Assembly (NCBI GenBank): GCA_910592205.1
Contig: CAJVPJ010001279.1
Span: 1 to 10,910 of the forward strand
Direction of reading: 5' to 3'
DNA length: 10,910 nucleotides
Origin: Paraglomus occultum
Lineage: Eukaryota; Glomeromycota; Glomeromycetes; Paraglomerales; Paraglomeraceae
The position numbers and the translations under genes are program-made. The notes beneath the pieces were generated by a model. It searched no databases and was not told where the DNA came from. It saw nothing but the letters and a program-made list of their open reading frames with translations. This document shows, piece by piece, positions 1-8,677 of the stretch; within the stretch, counting starts at the first letter, position 1, and the number at the start of each line of letters is the position of its first letter.

Positions 1-1016
1 AATCCTTTTTTTTTTTAACAAAATATTTGAATAAAACAATATAAGAGATGTAAAACCTCTGACTTTGACAATAAAACTGTGTTTACAAAAAAATGCTCAA
101 ACAGTCTCATTACGTAGTATCTACAGCAATTGATCAGTGAGGCATTGGCGGAAAGTCTTTTATGTTCCTTTTTTAATTTACTCGCAAGTTGCTGTTAATA
201 TTTGCTTATTGATTTAAAACTGTCGTTGCATCACAATGCTATCTATGTAATATGTTTACAAGTTGCTTTATTTGCAGCACACTAAAAAATGTTGTGTTAT
301 TCAACATTTTTAAACAATTGCTCTTTTTCGTACTATATACGATAAACTTTGGCAATTTAATGTGAGTACGAGTACAATGCCGATAAAGTCTCCCGGACAA
401 AAAATTCAAATTATTTCCGCTACGGCAACAGATGTTTATTCAAACATGTGCAGAATAATAAGCTGTAATAATAATAGGCCTGTTCAATCCTGTTCCGTTC
501 CGTTCGACGGCAAAATTGTATCAACCAATCAAAAATCCGTGAGAATTGAGGACAAATTTCGCGTTTCCTGTTCCGTTGTTTTTCTTTTCACTCCAAGATT
601 TCAAGTGTTATGCTTTACAAAAAAATATATATTTCTAAAAGCCATTAGAACCCTTTTGCGCAACGTAACCTTTTATTTTTTAATAAAACGTGTCGTGTGT
701 GGGATGAGCTCCCATTCCATCATATGATTTTTAATCCGCCAATCAGGGATCAACAGAATTGAAATCTGGACTTTCGGTGTTACGTTATCATCTTTGATCA
801 ACGGTCCAATCATAAGTGCCGGAAGAAAATTTACAAATGCCCCGTTTCCGACGTTTTGGGTTTGGAAATAATTGACGTAGATCATTTAATTTTAAATTTT
901 CGGACTGGAGATCGTTTCTAAACATGTCAACAAATAACAATTGATGCAATCTGTTGATCATAAGTATTGTCAATCGGGGGTTTCACCAAAGTCCATATAT
1001 TAGGGATGAAAGAAAG
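1..1016. other. AT-rich non-coding stretch, no gene supported
   Basis: I see no supportable gene here. A plus-strand open frame at 362-727 opens with GTG, not ATG, and its translation has no recognisable domain. Two minus-strand frames at 673-973 overlap each other in different frames and resemble nothing I know. The one ordered element is the 10-bp hairpin at 285-311, listed separately. Confidence 0.6.
285..311. repeat. Perfect 10-bp inverted repeat (hairpin)
   Basis: AAAAATGTTG at 285-294 is the exact reverse complement of CAACATTTTT at 302-311, separated by the 7-nt loop TGTTATT. The arms do not extend further (A opposite A outside). A perfect 10-bp stem with so short a loop is somewhat unlikely by chance in a window this size, but the sequence is AT-rich. 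No gene lies near enough to give it a role. Confidence 0.6.
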
Positions 1017-1215
1017 AACGACGATGATAACGACAACGAGACAACGACGACGATAATGATTATGATGACAATAACGACTGACGACGACGACGATGATCAT
1101 GATAACAACAACGACTAACGATGCCGATGATGACGATGATGACGATGATGACGACGACGACAACAACAGTAATAGCAATAACAATAATAATAATAACAGC
1201 AATAATACTAATGAC
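1017..1215. repeat. Compound trinucleotide microsatellite (GAC/GAT then AAC/AAT)
   Basis: About 200 bases are built almost wholly of triplets from the set GAC, GAT, AAC and AAT, with a few AGT/AGC units. The left and middle parts are rich in GAC and GAT, and the right part (about 1160-1215) shifts to AAC and AAT. Open frames through it translate as poly-Asp/poly-Asn on the plus strand and poly-Leu/poly-Ser/poly-Val on the minus strand. These are by-products of the repeat and are not called as genes. The four triplets differ only at the two bases that form the CpG between GAC units. Confidence 0.85.
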
Positions 1216-1865
1216 AAATCAATCAAACGACATATTAAGTCGAGCTTGCATAAAGATTGGTCTTTATGTGTGCATGTTTCATAATTTTCCATTGGAACCA
1301 ATAAAGCATAAAAAAACTTTAAATTTAAATTAATAATACTTAGGACGCCTTAATGCGTCCCACATAAGGGCACATACGATAGGCTTGCATCGATGATGTC
1401 TTACTTAAGTGACACAATGCCGGTTTTATGACTGTGCATATTCACGTTATTTCTGTGTATCCTAAAATGGTGATCATTGGTGTTTCCATTAAAAGGTATT
1501 ATTCCATAATAATAAGGAGATTTTGTGTTCACACCACACTAAAGAAAGATTACTAATGACATGACGATAATCCCATTTGTTTGCTATATCGTTCTATTTC
1601 AGAGAATTGTTCGTCACTTGCCAAGACGCAAAAAATAGGGGTTCAAGATTTTTAGAATCATGGTAATTTGACAGTTTGATCCCCTCAGCAAGGTTACAAT
1701 ATTCTAGACAACGCGAATCATTTAAGCGTAAGGCATTTTGATGGTTTGCTCTCCGCCATAAGCGTGTTGTTTAGCCTCGCCCCCGGTGAATATTTATTAT
1801 TTGTGAATCAATCTTCTAACAGTTTATGGCAGCAGAAACCAAAAAATTCCCATTTTCCCGCTATC
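1216..1865. other. Non-coding stretch, no gene supported
   Basis: Stop codons are frequent in all frames and no recognisable protein, tRNA B-box or rRNA segment was seen. A short open frame (1746-1943) runs into the pentamer repeat and is explained by it. Confidence 0.5.
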
Positions 1866-1920
1866 CAACCACACCAAACCACACCTCACCTCACCACACC
1901 ACACCACACCGAACCAAACC
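1866..1920. repeat. Pentanucleotide tandem repeat, 11 units of NNACC
   Basis: Eleven consecutive 5-mers in perfect phase all end in ACC: CAACC, ACACC, AAACC, ACACC, TCACC, TCACC, three ACACC, GAACC and AAACC. Variation is confined to the first two bases of each unit. It lies about 270 bases beyond the stop codon of the minus-strand Kelch-BTB gene and probably outside its transcript, because a poly(A) signal sits at 2120-2115. Confidence 0.85.
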
Positions 1921-2114
1921 CTATATTCAATTTCATAGAGTAATATCTAGTTTTACTAATTTACACCCTGAGTATGATTTCTGTTCTTATTACATTTGAT
2001 AGAATAAACAAATACATATCTATTAATATAGTTAGTCATCATAATCAGAGAAAAGAGACATAATAAAATAAAAATCAAGAAATAAATCAATACTATGTTG
2101 TTCTACAGTAATGT

Positions 2115-2120
2115 TTTATT
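2115..2120 (-). promoter_or_regulatory. Poly(A) signal of the Kelch-BTB gene
   Basis: TTTATT on the plus strand reads AATAAA on the minus strand. It begins 73 bases downstream of the Kelch-BTB stop codon, a reasonable 3'UTR length for a fungal gene. It is a motif match only, and AT-rich DNA produces such hexamers by chance. Confidence 0.45.
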
Positions 2121-2192
2121 TAAAATTCAAACCTCCCTTTCATCCAAACATAATAATTAAATATTTTCCTCCGTTCCGCGTTCGCTCATTAT

Positions 2193-4562
2193 CTATCCAT
2201 TACTAATAGCAAAGATATTTCTGTTCGGTTTTATAGACTTTAATGAATTAGTAGACTTTGTTGATCTCAATTTATACTGCGATTCCTCGGCGAGAATGCT
2301 AGCTCGTGAATCTCTGATTGCCGGCAAGACTCCTCTAAGCGATGAGGAGGAACCACCAAATGCAGATACCGACGATGAAGATCTTGCTCTTCCGGTTACT
2401 TGTGGTCCATTAGACGGTGTAGCCACACGAGGCACGAACGTGTCATAATACAAGAAGCTCGTTTCAGAGTTATTCACAGCAGGTTTCGTATTCGCAAACT
2501 GTGATGGATCTTGCTCTGATGTAAAAGTATTCCCCCTTGATCTTGTCCCGGGAGATACAAGAGCATTGGTTGGTGTGGGTTGCCGCGTTGGTTGAGGAGG
2601 TAGCGCTTGTTGTGGAGATTGCGGTTGTAATTGCGGCTGCGATGGCGATTGTGGTTGTTGCTGCTGTTGTTGTTGAAGTATCTTTTTGGCCGCCACCATC
2701 ATCTTTAACGCACGTATCTGTAAACCAGTCTCTTTTGACAATGCTGCAGTCTCGTATATCAACGCAGCAGTCGTCATGCTTAACGCCTGATGAAGCGCGT
2801 GTGCAGTCAGCTTTTTCAATCTCTCGAGTTGATACATGTCCGCCAATAACAACAACTGTGCCAGTATATGAGGTTGCTGCTGTTGATTTGTGAGCAAATT
2901 GTCGGTATATAGATACTGCAAGAATGCGAGAGTGACTGGATATGGTTCAGGAAACGCGATCACTCTGTGCCTGTACATGGATACCGTTTTCTCTTGATTA
3001 TTTTCGCCATCATATCTCAATTCGGGGACTCGATCAATCTGCTGTTCAACTAGTACTTGGAAATGAGGCCATCTTTGTGACAAGATATGCGAGTTGGCCG
3101 GGATCCGATTATTATCCAAAGTCACAACCTCATAGTCGGCAAGATTCGGCTCGTTCAGTAGAGCCAGTCCTAGTTCCTGCGCTATTGGTGTCATCGTGGC
3201 AGGCGGAGGCTGATATATTCCAAACGCCTCCAGATCGACCAAAGTCACATGATCATAATTAGTCTGTCGATGGTTATAGTCATCGACGAGCGACCTATCT
3301 CGGTGTCCTAAAACCGCATACTTGTTCATTGCTTCACACATTACGCCACGATTCCAGGACCCGTGCATAAAGCAGGACCCCGTATCAATGCGCGTCCATA
3401 TTAAATTAGCTAAATTCAATGCCCATATACTGAACGTTTGACCGCCGTCAGTGAGATAAGTACCGGATATTATGATGTGATGACCGAGAATACCGCCGGT
3501 TGGGAATCGAAGACCGGGCGGAAGAAACGGACCAGACATGTTAGCCGAATGATCCATGATCTGATAATTAGCCGTGGTTGGCGGAGCAATGACTTGTAGC
3601 TCTCTCTTGACGTTGGTGAAATTATAATTAGAATATAGATATATTGGATTGGGATTTTCAGCTGTTACGGCAGTTGTGTATGATAGTCGGAAATAAGCTC
3701 CGCTTATCGACTGGTTTCGCTTGATGGATCTACTCCTCATCAACTTTACTCCACCCGGACCGGACGTCACGCTACTATTCCAACTTCCATATGTGGAATT
3801 CGACATTACACTGTTGTTGCTAGACTGTATGGATTGCTGTGAACCGGTTCTTTTCAACGGCCGAGACACGTATGGATCGGGAAAGACAGAGTGATCATCA
3901 TGTGCAAGCGACGGCGGCATTGCATCCACCACCAGATTGTTACCAAACGATGGCAGGTTTGTATGGTTGGCACAGCTAATGGCAATCGATCTATACGCTC
4001 CGCAGTGTTTCTCGAACGAACGTGATGAGGTCCAAGTCCTTTCTTCAATATCATATACATTAATTTCCTCAATATAAACATTAGTCATATCCTGTCCACC
4101 AACAACCACCAACTTGTCACCGGCGATTGCTGCCAAGTGTGCATACCTCGGTTTTGGCAGTATCGCAGAGGGGACTACTTCTGGGCTTTGCCAAGATTGC
4201 GTTTCAGTGTCAAAGACGTTAATATCGTCCAACACGCATAACCCGTCATTAGCAGTTTTCGAATATCCCATTCCGCCAAAGAATATAATCGCCTTTTTGT
4301 ATTGATTTGCTGAATGAAAATATCGTGCTTTGGGTGTTTCGTCTTCTTTACTTTCAATCTTTCTCCATACAAAAGTGGTCAAATCTAATACATACAAGTC
4401 ATTGGTCATTCGACGAGAGGATACCAGCCGTCCAGCGAACAAGTAGAGTTCGGTTCCGACGGTAGTAGTCGAGGCGCCAACAAGCGGGGGAGGGATATCC
4501 CCGGTTGTTATGTGTGTAGTTGTTGTTAGATCAGCTATTGATTGTAGATTAGGGCTTGCCAT
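2193..4562 (-). CDS. Kelch-repeat and BTB-domain protein, Ral2/Mds3/LZTR1-like adaptor
   Basis: This is an intact single-exon gene of 789 residues. The start is the ATG at 4562 (MASPN); the frame stays open seven codons further upstream but holds no earlier ATG there. Kelch blades occupy roughly residues 28-190, with typical pieces such as ELYLFAGR, NDLYVLDL, FVWRKI, IIFFGG, RYAHLAAIAGDKLVVVGGQD and INVYDIEERTW. A further blade-like part (about 360-430, IWALNLANLIWTRID) follows a basic, Ser-rich, probably disordered linker (about 225-290). A BTB-like region spans about 470-610 (DYEVVTLDN, then PVTLAFLQYLYTDNLL and LLLADMYQLERLK). The tail has a Gln tract near residue 632, Pro/Gln-rich sequence and Ser runs. 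Known proteins with Kelch first and BTB last include S. pombe Ral2 (Ras1 activation), yeast Mds3/Pmd1 (pH and TOR-linked control of sporulation) and animal LZTR1 (Cul3-dependent Ras turnover). A cytoplasmic signalling or ubiquitin-ligase adaptor role is therefore inferred; orthology to any one of these was not tested. No frameshift or internal stop is present. Confidence 0.9.
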   Translation of the reverse strand: MASPNLQSIADLTTTTHITTGDIPPPLVGASTTTVGTELYLFAGRLVSSRRMTNDLYVLDLTTFVWRKIESKEDETPKARYFHSANQYKKAIIFFGGMGYSKTANDGLCVLDDINVFDTETQSWQSPEVVPSAILPKPRYAHLAAIAGDKLVVVGGQDMTNVYIEEINVYDIEERTWTSSRSFEKHCGAYRSIAISCANHTNLPSFGNNLVVDAMPPSLAHDDHSVFPDPYVSRPLKRTGSQQSIQSSNNSVMSNSTYGSWNSSVTSGPGGVKLMRSRSIKRNQSISGAYFRLSYTTAVTAENPNPIYLYSNYNFTNVKRELQVIAPPTTANYQIMDHSANMSGPFLPPGLRFPTGGILGHHIIISGTYLTDGGQTFSIWALNLANLIWTRIDTGSCFMHGSWNRGVMCEAMNKYAVLGHRDRSLVDDYNHRQTNYDHVTLVDLEAFGIYQPPPATMTPIAQELGLALLNEPNLADYEVVTLDNNRIPANSHILSQRWPHFQVLVEQQIDRVPELRYDGENNQEKTVSMYRHRVIAFPEPYPVTLAFLQYLYTDNLLTNQQQQPHILAQLLLLADMYQLERLKKLTAHALHQALSMTTAALIYETAALSKETGLQIRALKMMVAAKKILQQQQQQQPQSPSQPQLQPQSPQQALPPQPTRQPTPTNALVSPGTRSRGNTFTSEQDPSQFANTKPAVNNSETSFLYYDTFVPRVATPSNGPQVTGRARSSSSVSAFGGSSSSLRGVLPAIRDSRASILAEESQYKLRSTKSTNSLKSIKPNRNIFAISNG
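2647..2677 (-). repeat. CAA/CAG tract encoding polyglutamine
   Basis: A mixed CAA/CAG run on the minus strand encodes eight consecutive Gln at about residue 632 of the Kelch-BTB protein, just after the BTB/BACK-like helices. It is followed by a Pro-Gln-Ser rich stretch. Such tracts vary in length between strains and usually mark flexible, non-folded tails. Confidence 0.75.
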
Positions 4563-5100
4563 TTGCAAGAATGAATTGAACAATTGTTAATGGAGCAAGT
4601 CATAAAATGGTTGATGAAACGGTACGGTAGAGTTGGTTAGAGAAATAGAAAAAAAAAGGGGGGTGGGTGGGTGTGGAGGTGAGGGTTGAATTGTAAAAGT
4701 TATTGTCAAAAAGATATAGATTAATGAAGAGATTGTTTATGGGGGGATAAAATAGTGGGATGATAATGTGATGGTTGGAGTAAGTCGGATAGGTCCAAAT
4801 GCGGAAGATGCAATTAACGTGAAAGCAAGTGGAAGCAGAACATAAATTTCGAACTCGGAATAACCTACCAGACTTTCTTTTCCTTTCTTTGTCGTCTATT
4901 GCTCGATTGGTCATTTCTCCGTGATACTGTGCATGCTTTGGAGCGATCCAGTGCTTGTTATTTGTGTCTCGGTGGTCGTTTATTGGTGGTGAAATTTATT
5001 TGTCTCTTAGTAGAAATTGAATGAAGATATGCAAAAGGATTAATTAGGAAGAGAGCACTTATACCATTTATAGAACGGACGAAGCAAATTCGGTGGAAAT
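4563..5100 (-). promoter_or_regulatory. Presumed 5'UTR and promoter region of the Kelch-BTB gene
   Basis: This is the sequence directly upstream of the minus-strand ATG. The coding strand carries a pyrimidine-rich, C-rich block (complement of 4658-4685) about 100 bases before the start, of the CT-rich kind often seen near fungal promoters. I could not identify a convincing TATA box or transcription start. A 104-codon minus-strand open frame here (4600-4914) has no recognisable domain and is not called. Confidence 0.4.
4658..4685 (+). other. Potential G-quadruplex motif
   Basis: The plus strand has GGGGGG at 4658-4663, GGG at 4665-4667, GGG at 4669-4671 and GGG at 4683-4685. This gives four G-tracts with loops of 4, 1 and 11 bases, preceded by an A-run. 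It lies 96-123 bases upstream of the Kelch-BTB start on the template strand of that gene. The last loop is long, so a stable fold is possible but not certain. Confidence 0.5.
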
Positions 5101-7515
5101 GTACTCCCCCTGTGCTACGTTACTCGTTTTAGGGAACCCTTGGAAATTACTTTAGCAACAATATCACCTGTTGTTATTATTATATTTGTTACTATTATGC
5201 GTGGAGGCAAAACAAAGACACAGTGATGATGGGGGGTTCGGACGTACAAAGACTGAACGCCACACTGATTGGCCTTTTTTGGTATTGTACGTGGACACAC
5301 TTTAAAAATTCGGCATTTAGAACGCAAATAGTATAATGAATTTGTCACATTACAAGATATTATCAGCACGTATATAGTATATAGCTCATTGAGACGTTGA
5401 GTTCTCAAAGACCATTAGTCAAGTGTGAAAATGAATGAACTTGGAGGGAAAGAGTGTGTCAGAATTATGTGACACATATGGTTAGTTTAGTTTATGGAAT
5501 GGCGATCGGATAGTAATAGGTTTGACGATAATAGCATCGCAATCCATCGGTCTTTACTTTTATCATCGCTAGTATCATTTCATGTTCGTCGGTTCATTCA
5601 AGCTTGTTGCTTGTCCTTGAAGGTAACCGTTGATGTTTATCTTGAAGCGTTTCAAACTGGATCAATGACATTTGTTTACATCTCTTGCCTCATTCACAGC
5701 TTTCGTTCTAGAACACTTTTTTTTTCATAATGTTTCAGGTTGGCATGAAAAATCTTAAAAGTGAGACAATAGTTTACTAATACTTTTCTTCCCTGCATGG
5801 CAGACCTTTGTTCATTATCCGTTCACCTTGCATTCCTATAACTGCGCTTGTTTGTAAATTCGGACATGATTGACACACGCGTCTTTTTCAGACGTGATTT
5901 CGAAATGCTATTGGCACTGTTTCTGCATAGATTTACCTTATTTTACATGCCTATTTTGTTAAACAATACGTAACGTGTTTGTCATTTCTCATTGAGTTAT
6001 AACGGTGTTCGCATTGGATAAAGTTTGGGGGGAAATGCAGAGAGAAGGATAATTAAGTTTTACGAGAGTTTTGTGTCCGCAAAAACCATGCAGGAGATCT
6101 TTGTTTTGGGAAGTCTATTGTCTACTCCCGTAAAGTATTAGAGCTTTCCGGTAAGCCAATCGTTCGACTTTTGATCTTTATGGTAATGCATAATTTTCTG
6201 CTTCCAGATGATTCGATATACTTTGTGCAATTTTATGAAATTTTAAGGTTATATTCATATCTGGTAGCTTTCTTTCCGAATAAACAATATACACTATATA
6301 CAATCTACTGGTTAGTTCTTGTGACGCAATTCTAGACTCATTAACAACAAAGAGTTGTTGGTTAACACTTCCCCTATTCATGCATCATTCAATGAAATTT
6401 AATTTAAAAGTGTTTTATTCATCTGCCCATATTTCATCTCGTATTTCAGGTTTTGATTCTCCCTCAGGGATGACTGTGACAAAGTATTAGTAAAAGTGTT
6501 CGACATATTTAGCGATTACGGAGGATAAAATTGTCTTGTCAACAACAGCATATTTAATTTCTGATTGACGGCAGAAGACCCCTGACATGTTTGTGGCGCT
6601 ACTATTATCAGGTTTTACCCATAATAATATTATAGTATTGACTTGTTACTCACACAAAGCACAAAGAGATTGTTTGTTATCTGATAATACAGTGTAACAT
6701 AAGCTTTCCCTATTTGAACGCCATGACTTTAAAATGTAAAACAACACTAATTGACAATAATAACAATAATCGAGTATTGAGATAAGATAATATTCGTATC
6801 TTACTCTAGACCGATAATTTTTCCAACGTACAAAGTAATACCCGTCGTTTGGCAAGACATCTTTTCCAACGAAATTACTAATATTCGATATTATCAACAA
6901 TGTTACAAAATCAAAACAAACAGTACATGGCGAACGGTCCGAACTCCCATTCCGATTAACCGTATCGAATTAATTGAGAAGATATTTGTAGGTAAATGTT
7001 ATGAAACTCGAAAAAAGTCATGGATGACAAAGATAACATTCATATAAACACATGGATAAAGTTTTACCATCCGTATTCATTGGATGCTGCCAATTGATGT
7101 ACAGAATAAAAAAGGTTGATCAGGAACACTAGTGACACACAAACAGTCTGATTTATACTCCCTGCGACGAAAGGTTTCGGTATAATTCAGCCTAGAATTT
7201 TGGCATGCAATCTTTACGGATAAAAGTTTTGGCAATAACAGAGCCTCTTGGCTTTTCAAGTTTAACGTGTGCCGTATAAAATGCTATATTGTTATCTATA
7301 TTGAATACACATCATCGTTAACGATCAATACACGAATATGACAATACAAAGAACGTACAAGGCTCACCAAAATTGACTCAAGTTTTGCTGCTCAATATCA
7401 TAATAATGGGTCTCTCACGTATTCTTTACAGAAATTCGCCTAGATTGCCATCAACTATTAGTCGCACCATAATTTGTACAAGTAAATATTGTAAATCTAA
7501 AAAGCATTGGCAACT

Positions 7516-7550
7516 GGAATGACAGTTTTAAAAACAATTTGTGTCATTCC
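7516..7550. repeat. Perfect 9-bp inverted repeat
   Basis: GGAATGACA at 7516-7524 is the exact reverse complement of TGTCATTCC at 7542-7550, with a 17-nt AT-rich spacer. A repeat of this size is near chance expectation for a window of this length, so it is recorded as structure only. Confidence 0.4.
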
Positions 7551-8273
7551 GCTCATCGCTCTTAATATGTTCCGCCTTGTACGAACAGCCGTAAAAGAAA
7601 GTCCTTTTTTTTTCCCACTCGGATGTATTTTGCGTAAATTACCGAGATTATTTTACAAGTGTAGAAAGAGGTCAAAATAACTGCAAAATAACGTTCAGCC
7701 GATAATAAATTTCACAGTTTTCAGGGCTTTACCTTAGCTCATGATTCATGAATGTCTTGCAGATCACAGTCAGAAGAGTATTAAGTGTGAAATTGAGCGA
7801 ATGTTAATCTCAGCCTATGTAAACATGGTGACGCGCGATCTGTGAGAGAAAATACGACCAATTATTTAACACATTGTCCATCGGATCACTCAATAGATGC
7901 GAAATTGAGTGTTTTCAAACCAGTGAGTTAACCAAATTCAGTATGGAAACACAAACGTACCGGAATTATTTCGCCATCAGTTATCCGAAGAGCAAATTTT
8001 AAGTCTAATGTAGAGCTTTTATAGTAACTATCCAAGAAAAATGGAAATCATTAAGCTTCAACGCGGGGAATATAATATTTCAACATTTTTACCTCGATTG
8101 TAAAGTTTTATTTTCAATCATCCAGTTATAAAAATTAATCATACATCATCATCGTAAAAGCATCTTATTATATGAAAACCACAACAACTGGATTACGGCA
8201 CATGTCTATTCAGCACTGTGGACAGGATCAGGATGGAATTCACTAATATAAGAAATAATTATGATTCACTTGA

Positions 8274-8292
8274 TCATCCCAGCTGGGGATGA
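8274..8292. repeat. Near-perfect 19-nt palindrome
   Basis: TCATCCCAGCTGGGGATGA consists of the 10-bp perfect palindrome CCCAGCTGGG widened to seven complementary bases on each side, with one extra G. It contains CAGCTG, an E-box/PvuII-type core. It lies downstream of the broken nuclease-kinase gene with no gene on its other side. Confidence 0.45.
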
Positions 8293-8677
8293 AACATACT
8301 ATCGGATAATAGTAAGTTTGTTTGTGTTGAACTCTTCCTCTGTAAGGACATACATTTTTGCTTCTATCAATTTTTCAGAGTTTTTGCTACAAATCAATTG
8401 GCAATCTTGACGAAAAATGACTCACCATAAAAGGACAAAAATGTGAGCAACCATCAGCTTGTAAAAAAACTCATATGATTATGAGGCTTCAACATAACCA
8501 GTACCAGTGAGAGTGGTCCCAGAGTAAACAAAAAGTAATCACACACTGTCAATTTGCAATTACTTGATACGTCAAATAATTACAACAAGCTTTATGAGCG
8601 GATAAAAAAAATACCTTATAGTCATTGTGACGGAATAAAGTGTTGCACGTCGGATAAAGGAAATACCAACATTACAT

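Larger units (their letters stand above)
5101..8677. other. 3.6-kb gene-poor stretch, no gene supported
   Basis: Only short open frames occur here (5115-5408, 5494-5730, 6178-6381, 6646-6900 and 7077-7259). Their translations look like random AT-rich sequence, with no domain, no repeated motif and no obvious splice chain joining them. I looked for a continuation of the kinase C-lobe on the minus strand between 8678 and about 8160 (an HRD-type catalytic loop or a DFG motif) and found none. No tRNA, rRNA or clear transposon ORF was seen. Two short symmetric elements are listed separately. Confidence 0.5.

Noticed and set aside
362-727. 121-codon plus-strand open frame
   Set aside because: It begins at GTG rather than ATG, has no recognisable domain and has composition typical of AT-rich non-coding DNA.
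927-1333. Open frames encoding poly-Asp/poly-Asn, poly-Leu/poly-Ser and poly-Thr
   Set aside because: They are translations of the trinucleotide repeat in different frames and have no unique sequence on either side that looks coding.
1343-1360. Hairpin GGACGC-CTTAAT-GCGTCC
   Set aside because: A 6-bp stem is too short to stand out, and no gene ends nearby for it to terminate.
2537-3262. Plus-strand open frames opposite the Kelch-BTB gene
   Set aside because: They are antisense shadows of a clearly coding minus-strand frame; the Val/Ala-rich one is the complement of the Gln/Pro-rich tail.
4563-4583. Seven extra N-terminal codons on the Kelch-BTB frame
   Set aside because: They would need a TTG start; the first ATG at 4562 is the natural eukaryotic start.
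5115-7259. Short open frames between the Kelch-BTB gene and the pseudogene
   Set aside because: They have no domain, repeated motif or splice logic, and their lengths are what AT-rich DNA gives by chance.
7887-7911. 8-bp inverted repeat CACTCAAT / ATTGAGTG
   Set aside because: Several 8-bp inverted repeats with short spacers are expected by chance in a window this long.
8160-8677. Missing kinase C-lobe on the minus strand
   Set aside because: I read this stretch for a catalytic loop or DFG motif; one piece near 8500 reads GTTLTGTGYV, vaguely like an activation segment, but it is isolated and followed by stops.
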